Shown: positions 35,001-43,602 of the stretch, piece after piece | How the letters are laid out: each line of letters starts with the position of its first letter | Numbering within the stretch: the stretch's first letter is position 1 | NCBI RefSeq assembly: GCF_963576615.1 | Contig: NC_088712.1 | Span: 32,731,655-32,795,654 of the forward strand | Reading direction: 5' to 3' | Origin: Watersipora subatra | Lineage: Eukaryota > Bryozoa > Gymnolaemata > Cheilostomatida > Watersiporidae | DNA length: 64,000 nucleotides | Notes under the pieces: generated by a model | Told to the model about the DNA's origin: nothing | The model's database searches: none | Seen by the model: only the letters and a program-made list of their open reading frames with translations | Translations under genes and position numbers: made by a program

Positions 35001-38000
35001 GCAGTCTGCTTAGGTCAGCTTTATAGCAGTCTGCTTAGGTCAGTTCCATAGCAGTTTGCTTAAGTCAGCTTTATAGCAGTCTGCTTAGGTCAGTTCCATA
35101 GCAGTTTGCTTAGGTCAGCTCCATAGCAGTCTGCTTAGGTCAGCTCCATAGCAGTCTGCTTAGGTCAGCTCCATAGCAGTCTGCTTAGGTCAGCTCCATA
35201 GCAGTCTGCTTAGGTCAGCTCGTGTTGGAAGTCTAAGGGCCAACCAAGTGCGATTCGGCATGAGCCATCCTGTTCCAGAAACCGGATGGCTTACAGAAAC
35301 AGCTTGGTCAAGGTACTCTACATCTCCAGTTTTCTCATCAGTGGATGACACCACTGTCTTGTTTGAGTCTATCGGATTCATGCTCTCACACTCAGCTACA
35401 GGCTCCTCATCTGAGGTTAAGAGGCCCTTTAGCTGCTCTTTCTCACTTGCCTCGAAGGGCACTAGCTGGTTAAAAAAATTTTCACAAGAGTTATGTAGCT
35501 CACCTTGTTGAGGTTCTACCGTGATAAGGCAGGAGGGCTGTGATCAGCTCTTTAGAGTAATAGCAAGAAAGGTCTAGTGCTGCACTTGTACACTAGCGCT
35601 TTAAATTGGAATTGGCCACTTCAATGCTAGCTTTAACTTGTACTATCTCATCAGACATACATATAGGATCGGCTGGTATTAAATTGAAGCACTCTTACTC
35701 GCCGTACATATCCTGCTATCTGGTTGTCTGAACCATTTGAGGATTGTGCCAAGTGACTACTAGAGCTGGTTTTTCTACTCCTTGGGGCTAAAATGGTTGT
35801 CCTGGAATGCCGAGATCTTCTTCATTAGTGTTTATTTTTTCAGGCTCGGGAGGAGGCGCTTGTATGCTGTGTCTCAGCTACCATGGCTTCAGAGCATCTG
35901 GTTTTGGAGTGGTCAACTCCATCATTTCTTCTGGCTGTTTTTGCCTGGCTTAGCTTATTTCATGATAGGGCCTCTTTGAGGCTCTACGGTGGATTGAGTT
36001 CATTCCAACTTCCTTGGGCAGGCATGGTGAGGTTTCAGCCAGGCTTCGCTTTAAATAGAGGATTGCTTCTGTCACTTTACCAGATATATGTGGTTAGGCC
36101 AGACCTTTATGACCTAGTATAGCCCAACAAAATTGGTTTGCTTGAATTATCTCCCCGCTTTCCTCGCTTGTTTACTTTTCAGACCTAGTCTCTAGAGACA
36201 TAGAGGAGTGCTTCTCTCGGTCCTTCTGTGTATTCTCTATCTGCGCCTGGCGAAGAGTGGCATGCACTCCTTTGAGCCTTTTGGGTAGCTCCACCACATA
36301 TGTGTTGGCTAGGACTCAGTGGGTAGAGGATTGCACTCCAGCTGCTCTGACAAATGCAGCTTTTGTCTGAGCATTAGCATGTTGGTCATCTTCCAGTGGT
36401 TGAATGTGGCGTACCCCAGTATGCCCTCCTCAGCTGGGGGAGCAGCACACCCCATGTCTCTTGGGCCCTGTTTAGCAGCAGTGCTCTAACTGAGTCACTC
36501 AGTTGCCAACTGTTGTGCTTTATTACTCTATTAGCCTGGGGGGTGGTATGAGTTGGTGTGTGACTTCTCCACTTGCCAGAGTTGACACAGCTCAATCATT
36601 AGTTGACTCTCAAACTGCACCCCTTGGTCCATGTGAATTTGTTATGGCAATCCCAAGTAGTAAAAGACTCTTTCATCCAGAGTGCTAACTACCACTGGTG
36701 CTGTGGCATTTGGGACAGCCAAAGCATCCTGCTATAGGATGAAGTTGTCGATTAATACTAGTATCTACTTGTCACCCTTTGGTGTTGTTCGCAGTAGCCC
36801 CACAAAACCTCTGCATGCTTCCGGCTGTCTTTGTCCCACTGCTTCGCGGCTTGTCAAACCGTGCAACTTTTGACCAGTCTCCTCATTGTCACTATCAGTC
36901 CTGGACAGTACCAGGTCAGGCAGAGGTGGCTGGTCATTCTGTTGACCCCAGATTGGGCCAAAATGTGTGTTTGCCGCACAGTGGTTTCTCTGACAGCTGG
37001 GTAACAGACTATACACTACCCGGGCAAGTCTTAAGGTGAAGTCTGGGCTTCCAACACTCCATCCGGTTGTATTTGGAGGAATGGCAAAATTTTGCGCAAT
37101 TACAGGAGCTTTTGACCCCCCAGCTTCAGTTGTTTTTTGGTCAACTCCTCTTTCCATAAGAGAGTGTTAGGTACATGGTAGCTACGGGTCTTCAGCTGAC
37201 GGGTTGTATCTGTCCCAGTTTTTTACCAATGTCACCTTGAGTCTTTACTCGAGCCAGGTTACAAATTTCCAGAGTGGCCTCAGTTGGCCTTGGGTCAACC
37301 CCCTTTCCTCGGCTACCACCTTGAGCGAAGCGGTTAACTCAAGTGACCGGCTGTCCCGTGTACGGTTCTGGACAGCCCTGACATTGCTGTTGGGTTTTTC
37401 TTAAGCCTGCATGACAAGGGCTGGCCTTCAATTGCAAGTTCCTTATGAGTCTACCATCCTTTAGCTTAATGAGCTCACAGTGCAGGCAGTCTTTGCAGGT
37501 CTGCCGGCTCAGCCTATCAGGATTTCTATGGTGTAACCCGAGCCAATGTTTCAGCATATTTTGGAACTCTACCAGGATCTCGTACCATGTGTCACCTGAT
37601 TGGCCTGTTTCTTTCACCTGCACAGCCAGCCAAGTGAAGCACATCAGTTTGAAGCAAAAACTGCCAACATATAGATACAGTCGGAAGGGCTTTGCACCTT
37701 TTACTACCGCTAGCAGCTCTTTCCGTTTGATGCAGTAGTTTTTTTAACAGACGCACAACTGGTCTTGCTGAAGTAGACAATCACCTTTCCTGTTTTGTCC
37801 TGGACATTGAACGGTACTGGCACATACACCACACTCACTTGCATCCATATCTAAAATACGCAAGTGACTCAGATTGGGATATGCCAAGATGGGTGCAGAA
37901 GAGATGCATTCTTTTAATGCATTAGAGGCAGCCTGATCCTCCTTACTCCATCTCCACTTTTTTCTTTTTTCTGTCAACTTTTGCAAAGACCATGCCATGG

Positions 38001-40588
38001 CAGCAAAGCTCAACATGTACTGATGATAGCATCCAAACATGCTAAAAAAACCCTGCCACTCTCTGGTCCTCGTGGGGTCTGCCATTTCCAGACCGCCTTG
38101 TTGTCCAGGCTTAGTAGCCACCCCTTCTTCACTTACCACATAGTTCAGGTAGCGCACTTGTGACTGGCAAAGCTTGCATTTGGGTGGCTTGAGTCCGACC
38201 TCCTTCAGCCAATGGAACACGTCTAATTGGTGCAGGTGTGAATCAAAATCTGGTGCAATGATCATGATTTTATCTAGGAAGAGTAGCAGCATCCACCAAT
38301 AAAGGCCATACAGCACCTGCTCCATCAGCCTCTGGAAGGCGGCTGAGGCAGAAGTGAGTCCAAACAGCAAGTCTTTCCACTTTCGGTCTCACTCCGGACT
38401 GGTACAACCATGTCTTTCACCACCTGCATCTTCCTAGCTAACAGCCACTTTTGTCTATCCGTACAGAAACCTATAAAGTCTATCTAACGGAAACCATAGG
38501 CTACTGAACTCCATAGCACACTGGTGAGATACCAGGAATAGAATCTCTAAGATGGTATCTTTGCTGATGTGGCTCACACAAAAACACTCCCGGTCTTAAC
38601 GTCTTAGAGTTTTATTGAAATGAATAGAATAGATTGGTTCGCGAGACCATGGCTGTCAATCTCTTTGAGCAGGTGCTGCATGCTCTGAAAAAGCCTGCCA
38701 AAGAACGATTGTTTTGGGTGCATTGGGTGTTGATCAAAAACTAGATGGACAACTCATCTACACGTAACTTCCCTGAGCAGAAGTAGTTTGTGGAATGGAG
38801 TCAGGAAACTTAGCTGATGGCAACTACATTACCTACCACTGTTTATAAGATATTTTAAATCTTCAACCAATGCAAAAAACAAGCAGTAAAAATGGTTTTT
38901 AGCATTTTGTGTTTTTACTATTTTTTAAATTTTCAAATATTTTAATGATGCATTGGTTGGGCACATACCGTAATAAACACCTTGATTTATAAATTAGATT
39001 GATAAATGTCATATATGTTAAATAAAAATTAATTTTCTGGAAAAAAAACTTTTTATTTCTCGGGCATTCATCTAGTCGTTAATTAGAATAAGAGCCATGT
39101 CTGTCTGTCCATCTGTTCAAAGCACCGCTACGAGCTTTGGAGAAAAGATTGCCTAGCAAAGGAATTGAACTTGCAGTCAAGCACACCTCCATCTACATCG
39201 CTCGATCATATTCCCACAGCTAAGAATAATAATATGTTCACAGAGTTATTACTTATGATGAACTTTCATAGCGCGCGAGACTGTCAGCGTACTAGTCTGT
39301 CCACAGCTATGGTTTAAGGAGAAAATATTGCATCATGCCGGATTCAAAATTCTGGCATTCAGCCTAGTAGTCCGACATAAAAACATTTCCCCTTGCTCAC
39401 TGTTAGACATGAACATGAGTATTGTCAAAGGTTGCATGAGTAAATGTCAAAGTGGACTGTCAAAGTACCAACAACAATATTAGTACCAACGCTAATGATA
39501 ATAATAACAATAATTATACCAATGCATGTCAAAACTAAAAGTTTTACCTTGTCTTTTTATAATATTTACAATAATAATGTAATTTCCGTATAATTCAAAC
39601 GTAAACTATGGATATTATCTGCAGACGTACTGTTTGAGTTTGTTGCAGGGTTTTCACGGTATCCAAAGGGTGTCCCGCCAAAACACCAGCTCCTCCTACA
39701 ATGAACACAAGCTGAGATTAACTAAAAATATTATATAAGTTTTATACAGAAAGTTTAAAGAGAATTTGGTGTAATTTTTTTTTATGCAGCATTCAAATAG
39801 TTCCGTCATATCTCAGAGACTCATGTTTCAGTTTAGCCAGAGAGACCTCAGGTGAGTTACTCAGGTCAATAATATCAATGGCCCCTTTCTTGTCTAAAAT
39901 GAGGCCATTATTTTTTGACACCGCATTACTTGCAGAGCTTTGAGCAAAAACTCATTTCTATCTACATAGGTGCCTACATGATATTGCTGAAAGTGAAACT
40001 TTTCAATGACAATGTATTAGCTACTGACTTTAGCAGTGAAACTACATTAGGTACTGACTTTAGCAGTGAAACTACATTAGGTACTGACTTTAGCAGTGAA
40101 ACTACATTAGGTACTGACTTTAGCAGTGAAACTACAGTAGGTACTGACTTTAGCAGTGAAACTACATTAGGTACTGACTTTAGCAGTGAAACTACATTAG
40201 GTACTGACTTTAGCAGTGAAACTACATTAGGTATTGGCTTTAGCAGTGAAACTTCATTAGGTACTGACTTTAGCAGTAAAATTACATTAGGTACTGACTT
40301 TAGCAGTGAAACTACATTAGGTTCTGACTTTAGCAGTGAAATTACATTAGGTACTGACTTTAGCAGTGAAACTACATTAGGTACTGACTTTAGCAGCAAA
40401 ACTACAAAATAATATCAAGTCGTTAAAACTAGCTTATTTTTAAAACTGCCTTCAGCAAAGAGTAAGAATTTTGTAGCAACAATAATACAGGTATACCCAC
40501 CAGCTATCCATCCAGCAAAGAAAGCTTGTCCAGCCAAAAGCCAACCAGGTGGGGCAACATTTCTGACTGAGCCACTATCACTAGACAT
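26075..40588 (-). CDS. SLC25A45-like: mitochondrial carrier, SLC25A45/47/48-like (8 exons)
   Basis: Eight minus-strand exons join in frame to 303 codons plus stop: 40501-40588, 39631-39695, 31933-31995, 30842-30946, 27976-28105, 27477-27625, 26708-26885 and 26075-26208. Every intron is GT-AG, with donors such as GTAAGT and GTACGT. The three carrier signatures are PLDTVK (39-44), PTELVK (138-143) and PLDVVK (231-236), one per repeat of the three-fold, six-helix carrier. The short exon at 31933 was placed by phase, splice sites and fit to the family. Length matches the family. The start ATG at 40588 gives an N-terminus slightly longer than in human SLC25A45. Such carriers exchange metabolites across the inner mitochondrial membrane. 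SLC25A48 has been reported to import choline and SLC25A45 methylated amino acids, but I cannot assign a substrate here. The 7.6-kb second intron holds a mag-like retroelement relic. SLC25A47 or A48 orthology is equally possible. Confidence 0.88.
26284..26425. repeat. 42-bp tandem repeat in carrier intron
   Basis: Three copies of a 42-bp unit GATAATAATAATGCTGAAGATG / ATAACAACAGTAATGAATAT in the last intron. The period is a multiple of three, so an open frame runs through it on the minus strand. It is not an exon. Confidence 0.9.
28490..29037. repeat. 20-bp minisatellite, ~27 copies
   Basis: Head-to-tail GAGATAACTACCAACATAAA with alternation of ATAAA and ATAGA variants. It lies in the carrier intron between the exons at 30842 and 27976. 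Confidence 0.95.
29055..29196. mobile_element. partial copy of the TTAA-bounded fold-back MITE
   Basis: AAGCTTGTAATCACATTTCCACATATGTTGCACC, given here only by its phrases (CTTGTAATC, TTTCCACATAT, CAACACA), then GACATGGTGAACC and CCAAATAACTGTAATGTAAA. It matches the right arm of the element at 10359-11243 in the same orientation. Only one arm is present. Confidence 0.65.
29313..29795. repeat. 30-bp minisatellite, ~16 copies
   Basis: Units of TCTATAAGACATAGCTACAG plus GTAATACTTG. The 30-bp period leaves a 174-codon open frame on the minus strand with a ten-residue repeat (SYRQVLPVAM). Position inside an intron and lack of splice framing argue against coding. Confidence 0.93.
30230..30595. repeat. 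28-bp minisatellite, ~13 copies
   Basis: GGGTCGAATGACATGGGTCA followed by AAGGGCAT, with variants AAGGCCAT and AAGGGTAT. It lies in the same carrier intron as the 20-bp and 30-bp arrays. Confidence 0.93.
31060..31780. repeat. 15/16-bp AT-rich minisatellite
   Basis: Dozens of degenerate units of CATATTACTATAGTAC, starting from looser ACTATAGTACTG-type sequence at about 31090. It contains the inverted pair GTTAACATTTACTATA / TATAGTAAATGTTAAC near 31213-31251. It lies in the carrier intron between the exons at 31933 and 30842. Confidence 0.88.
32400..32600. repeat. degenerate ~28-bp tandem repeat
   Basis: Repeats of TAAGAAATCTCACCAAGGCTC with CTATCTTTAG spacers, highly diverged. In the second intron of the carrier gene. 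Confidence 0.65.
32601..33110. other. intronic DNA, nothing recognised
   Basis: AT-rich intron sequence with no motif. The following block (33110-38400) is noticeably richer in G and C and carries retroelement pieces, so its left boundary is probably near here. Confidence 0.4.
33110..36385 (-). other. GC-richer retroelement-derived block, unassigned
   Basis: Base composition shifts here and matches the integrase relic to the right. Several broken minus-strand frames exist (33973-34359, 35190-35462), none with a recognised domain. One at 34190 has a CGLC...H-like cluster that might be a decayed zinc finger. It is likely the 3' part and LTR of the mag-like element, but no LTR pair was found. 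Confidence 0.4.
34527..35222. repeat. 25-bp minisatellite, ~28 copies
   Basis: AGCTCCATAGCAGTCTGCTT plus AGGTC, with CTCC/CTCT/TTCC variants scattered through the array. It lies inside the retroelement-derived block in the carrier's second intron. Confidence 0.95.
36386..36800 (-). pseudogene. integrase core relic of a mag-like Ty3 element
   Basis: The minus strand reads DNFILQQDALAVPNATAP-like text near 36760-36700, DERVFYYLGLP, then IHMDQGVQFESQLM with the second catalytic Asp, then NSYHPPG. It continues (36595-36386) with NRVIKHNSWQLSDSVRALLLNRAQE, where the catalytic Glu expected after V-I is replaced. Stops and frameshifts break it. Order and wording match mag/Cigr-like integrases. Confidence 0.7.
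37339..38400 (-). pseudogene. RT and RNase H relic of the mag-like Ty3 element
   Basis: From about 38370 the minus strand has MLFGLTSASAAFQRLMEQVL, the RT motif before the catalytic centre. The expected LDD site appears as FLDKIMI, with the second Asp changed to Lys. RNase H follows with LDMDASECGV (about 37850), then, after a frameshift near 37745, YCIKRKELLAVV. The RNase H end and pre-integrase linker NPDRLSRQTCKDC lie at about 37500-37545. Multiple frameshifts make it dead. It lies in the second intron of the carrier gene, same strand. Confidence 0.8.
38401..39630. other. intronic DNA with a SINE-like repeat
   Basis: The first ~200 bp (38401-38560) still read as degraded Ty3 RT on the minus strand. 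The rest is AT-rich intron. Around 39110-39230 the minus strand carries GCAAGTTCAATTCC and TGAACAGATGGACAGACAGAC, matching the dispersed SINE-like family. This is the second intron of the carrier gene, next to its exon at 39631. Confidence 0.45.
40009..40405. repeat. 30-bp minisatellite, 13 copies
   Basis: GTACTGACTTTAGCAGTGAA plus ACTACATTAG in nearly perfect tandem. It sits in the first intron of the carrier gene. Both strands are open over its length because the period is a multiple of three; the putative peptides are low-complexity and have no splice framing. Confidence 0.95.
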
Positions 40589-41002
40589 CTTATTCGCTGA
40601 CTTCGCTGACTAGAGCATTTTAGATGCTGTGAAAAGAGAAATAGACCTCTGCATAGTTTAGGTTCAACCAACATGACTAACTGTTAGATGATCTATTGCA
40701 TTGTTAAACTTACATTGTTACTTGGCATAAAGTAAAACAAATTGAGCAGTTTTTCAATTAAACATGCAGGTGGAGGGCGATACTAGAATCGTATGCCATA
40801 TAATAGTTAACCATTAGCTGGCAGCCATTGGCAAGTCTGTTGAGATAGGAGATATACAACATGCTGTATATAGACCTATTTATATTCAACTTTACGTAAT
40901 ATGCAAGTATAATCATTTTCAATAAATCTATGCAAATACATGACTAGATAGCAAATACCACTTTATTGGCAACAATTTCATTTCAAACAGAAAAATTACT
41001 GT

Positions 41003-41142
41003 ATGCAGGCTGTATGCAGGCTGTATGCAGGATATATGCAGGTTGTATGCAGGTTGTATGCAGATTGTATGCAGGTTGTATGCAGGATGCATGCATGTTG
41101 TATGCAGGTTGTATGCAGGTTGTATGCAGGTTGTATGCAGTT
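41003..41142. repeat. 11-bp minisatellite (GTATGCAGGTT)n
   Basis: About 13 copies of GTATGCAGGTT with GGCT, GGATAT and GGATGC variants. Its complement reads ATACAACCTGC, giving shadow open frames on both strands. Confidence 0.92.
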
Positions 41143-41914
41143 TGTTCATATCAGCTGAGTTAAAATGAGTTGAATACCTGTAACTGTCATGTAAAAATGA
41201 GAACACAAGCCATGGCATGTGAATATCAAAGAAAGCTGAGGAAGACCTTATACAAGCCTAAATAAAAGTAAATCAAAATGTATTTTTACTACTTAATAGT
41301 GCTTACTGGTGCTCTTCTCTCTTGTATCCTCTTCGCATTAGATATGATAATATTACGGCCTTGTTTATGTCTCCATGTCATCCATTCACAAGGGACTGAA
41401 TATAGGTCGGCAATATCTTTCTTATCTGAACTTAACCAGAACTGAAGGGATAAGGGTAATTACTGTGTTTAGATTGACAAAGGAGAGATATGAGTGGGCA
41501 GTAATAGCCAGTAGCGATAACTGCTGCTACTACTACATAATACCACAGAGTTGCTGAGCATAGTGGGTTTTGATTTAATTGAAGTACCATAAACCTTTTT
41601 TAATGTATTTTCAATCTGTCAATCAGGCTTAGAAGTTTTGGAGAGTTGCATAGCGACAGAACTGCCAGACAGCACTTGGCGAGTGCAGTTCTCAGTTTAG
41701 TGTAAACATATGTAATTTGCTCATTGATCCATACTGATAATTGTGTTAATCCATTGTTACCAAATAAACCTGATGCAGAAATTTAAAGACAATGAAATTG
41801 ATCTACCTATAAATGGCATTACTTGCATAAAGTAGGTGCACAAATAACAATGCTTAGCAACCATTGTAATGCTAAACTTTATCATTACCGAAAATTAATT
41901 TTTGTAAAAAAGAT

Positions 41915-41954
41915 CAATGATATACAGCCCCCAATGGGGGGCTGTATATCATTG
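41915..41954. mobile_element. 40-bp perfect palindromic mini-element with 7-bp target duplication
   Basis: Arms of 18 bp, CAATGATATACAGCCCCC and its exact complement, enclose AATG. AAAAGAT flanks it on both sides (41908-41914 and 41955-41961). It is the cleanest copy of the family also seen at 8749-8790 and 7228-7303. Confidence 0.88.
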
Positions 41955-42058
41955 AAAAGATTGACTTTTGTTTTAATTTTTTCACTATTTTTGTGGTAGG
42001 GCATTATATCAACTTTTGAAAAAGCTATTGAGCATAAAGTATTTTGCTATGCTACCAA

Positions 42059-42216
42059 CAGACCTGCCAACCCAAAAGTGGGGCAATGCGTGAGATTTGG
42101 TTTTGGGGCAATTGATGTATCAATGATATTATATATAAAAGTGTGGAAATTAGGGCAAAAATCTCACGCATTTTCATTTTTTCTTTGGGGTGATTGCGTG
42201 AGAGTTGGCAGGTATG
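42059..42216. mobile_element. 158-bp MITE with 8-bp target duplication
   Basis: Terminal repeats CAGACCTGCCAAC and GTTGGCAGGTATG. Direct repeat GCTACCAA lies at 42051-42058 and 42217-42224. Subterminal copies of TGCGTGAGA / TCTCACGCA are present in inverted arrangement. An 8-bp duplication is typical of hAT-superfamily elements, so it is probably a hAT-type MITE. No transposase. Confidence 0.82.
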
Positions 42217-42624
42217 GCTACCAATGCAAAAAATTTAAAAACATTTCCGAATAGATGTACTAGCTGCTTTCAAAAGAGTTATTTTTTTTCCTCTGTTGTC
42301 CATGTAGCATAAATTGCCTTTGAACTGGAGACTGATTTTATCGATTTAGAGTTGGTTTCTCTTGGTTTTAACCATCGGATTGTGATAAAACAGATAAGAC
42401 AGAATTATCTCCGCTATAGAAATAGTGGTTGAAAGCGCAGTTGAAATCGTTATTCCGCTACTAAAAGGTTATATACAACTGTAAGCGGGCCAAGTTCGAC
42501 CATTTTTGACGAAAAGGTTTTCACAAAGAATTAATGTCGGTTACATTTTTTAATTAACCTTATTGCTAAAATTTCATAGGACAGGCTCGATATGAACCTA
42601 AATTTACTTTAACTTACACTTTTA

Positions 42625-42969
42625 TTGCACGAATATGTTATTGTTATGTCATGTCAGATGTTATTGTTATCTACATGTCAGATAAGAGCAAATACAGGGA
42701 TCGAGAGTTTAGCTAAACGGCGAAAAGATATTAGGTGTGCATTTTATTTAAAAGCAGGGGAAAGGAACTTTACGGTCCCTAATTTTAAAAATATTATCAA
42801 GCACCACAACACTCGACAAAAAGCAGGTCTGTTTGTGCCAACAATCCGGACAAATACGTTTTTTAATTTTTTTTTGGCCGAGAACAACTCGAGACCTGAG
42901 AGGTTTTTAGTAAAGAATTTTTGTAATAAAAGAGTTCCCACACCTTTCCTTCTTTCTAGAAGGGTGTAG
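42625..42969 (+). pseudogene. possible LINE C-terminal relic
   Basis: A 114-codon frame contains NIIKHHNTRQKAGLFVPTIR followed by TNTFFNFF. This resembles the conserved tail of some LINE reverse transcriptases (NTR...K...VP...RTN). No RT core is present nearby. It could also be a chance frame. Confidence 0.3.
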
Positions 42970-43602
42970 TGGGAAAATTTTAGATTAGATTGTTAGGATC
43001 GGTGACAACTTCGAGCATTTCATCGCTACATTGCAACAATAAGTTTTAACATGGCATACAAACGAGCGAAGTTATCTAAGGAACTGTTGTCTGTTATATA
43101 TAACAAAGTTTGCCAGTATAACGTTTTGGGAAATGCTTCGTGCTAGTATTGGTATTTGCCATATTTTATAGCTTATGTAATCAGTGTATACACCGGCGTC
43201 TACCTGTTGATATATCATCCTAGGCCTACTAATTTTCAAGGTTTTTTAAACTTAAAAATGAAGACAGAAAAGTAATGTACGAATACTTCGCGTGGTGTTA
43301 ATCTATTATTCTCTGTAACTACTTAAGTTGATCGATTTTTTTAAATAGCTGCGCTGTTGCTTGTTCAATAAAAGCAATAAATGACAGTACAATAAATGGT
43401 CAACTTTTGCGAAAATTTTGTTTCAAAAGTGGATTATCAGTGTATGCGCATGATTGTCAGCTTTAATCTGAGCTCATAACTAACATCTTACAATTGCTTA
43501 TGCTTTGAAAATCTCATTAATCAATAGCACACCTAATCATTGTCTCATAAGTAGGTGGTCGCGCAATTTATACAGGATGTATCAATTCGTTTTAGCTTCA
43601 AG

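Larger units (their letters stand above)
40589..43602. promoter_or_regulatory. divergent intergenic region between carrier and BABAM2
   Basis: The two start codons point away from each other across about 3 kb, so promoters of both genes are expected here. No TATA box or CpG-rich stretch is obvious near either start. The interval also holds an 11-bp minisatellite, a 40-bp palindromic element, a MITE and a possible LINE tail. Upstream non-coding exons of either gene cannot be excluded. Confidence 0.4.

Noticed and set aside
34527..35222. CRISPR-like regular repeats
   Set aside because: Units are contiguous with no unique spacers, and the context is a eukaryotic intron.
36300..36370. tRNA-like stretch (GGCTAGGACTCAGTGGGTAGAGG)
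   Set aside because: No acceptable B-box or cloverleaf follows; the region reads as degraded integrase on the other strand.
39915..40412. 165-codon frame (plus) and 141-codon frame (minus) over the same bases
   Set aside because: Both follow from a 30-bp array; simultaneous openness on both strands is an effect of the period, not evidence for coding.
42625..42969. Upstream coding exon of BABAM2
   Set aside because: Its translation does not resemble the BRE N-terminus and there is no suitable donor leading into the frame of the 43603 exon.
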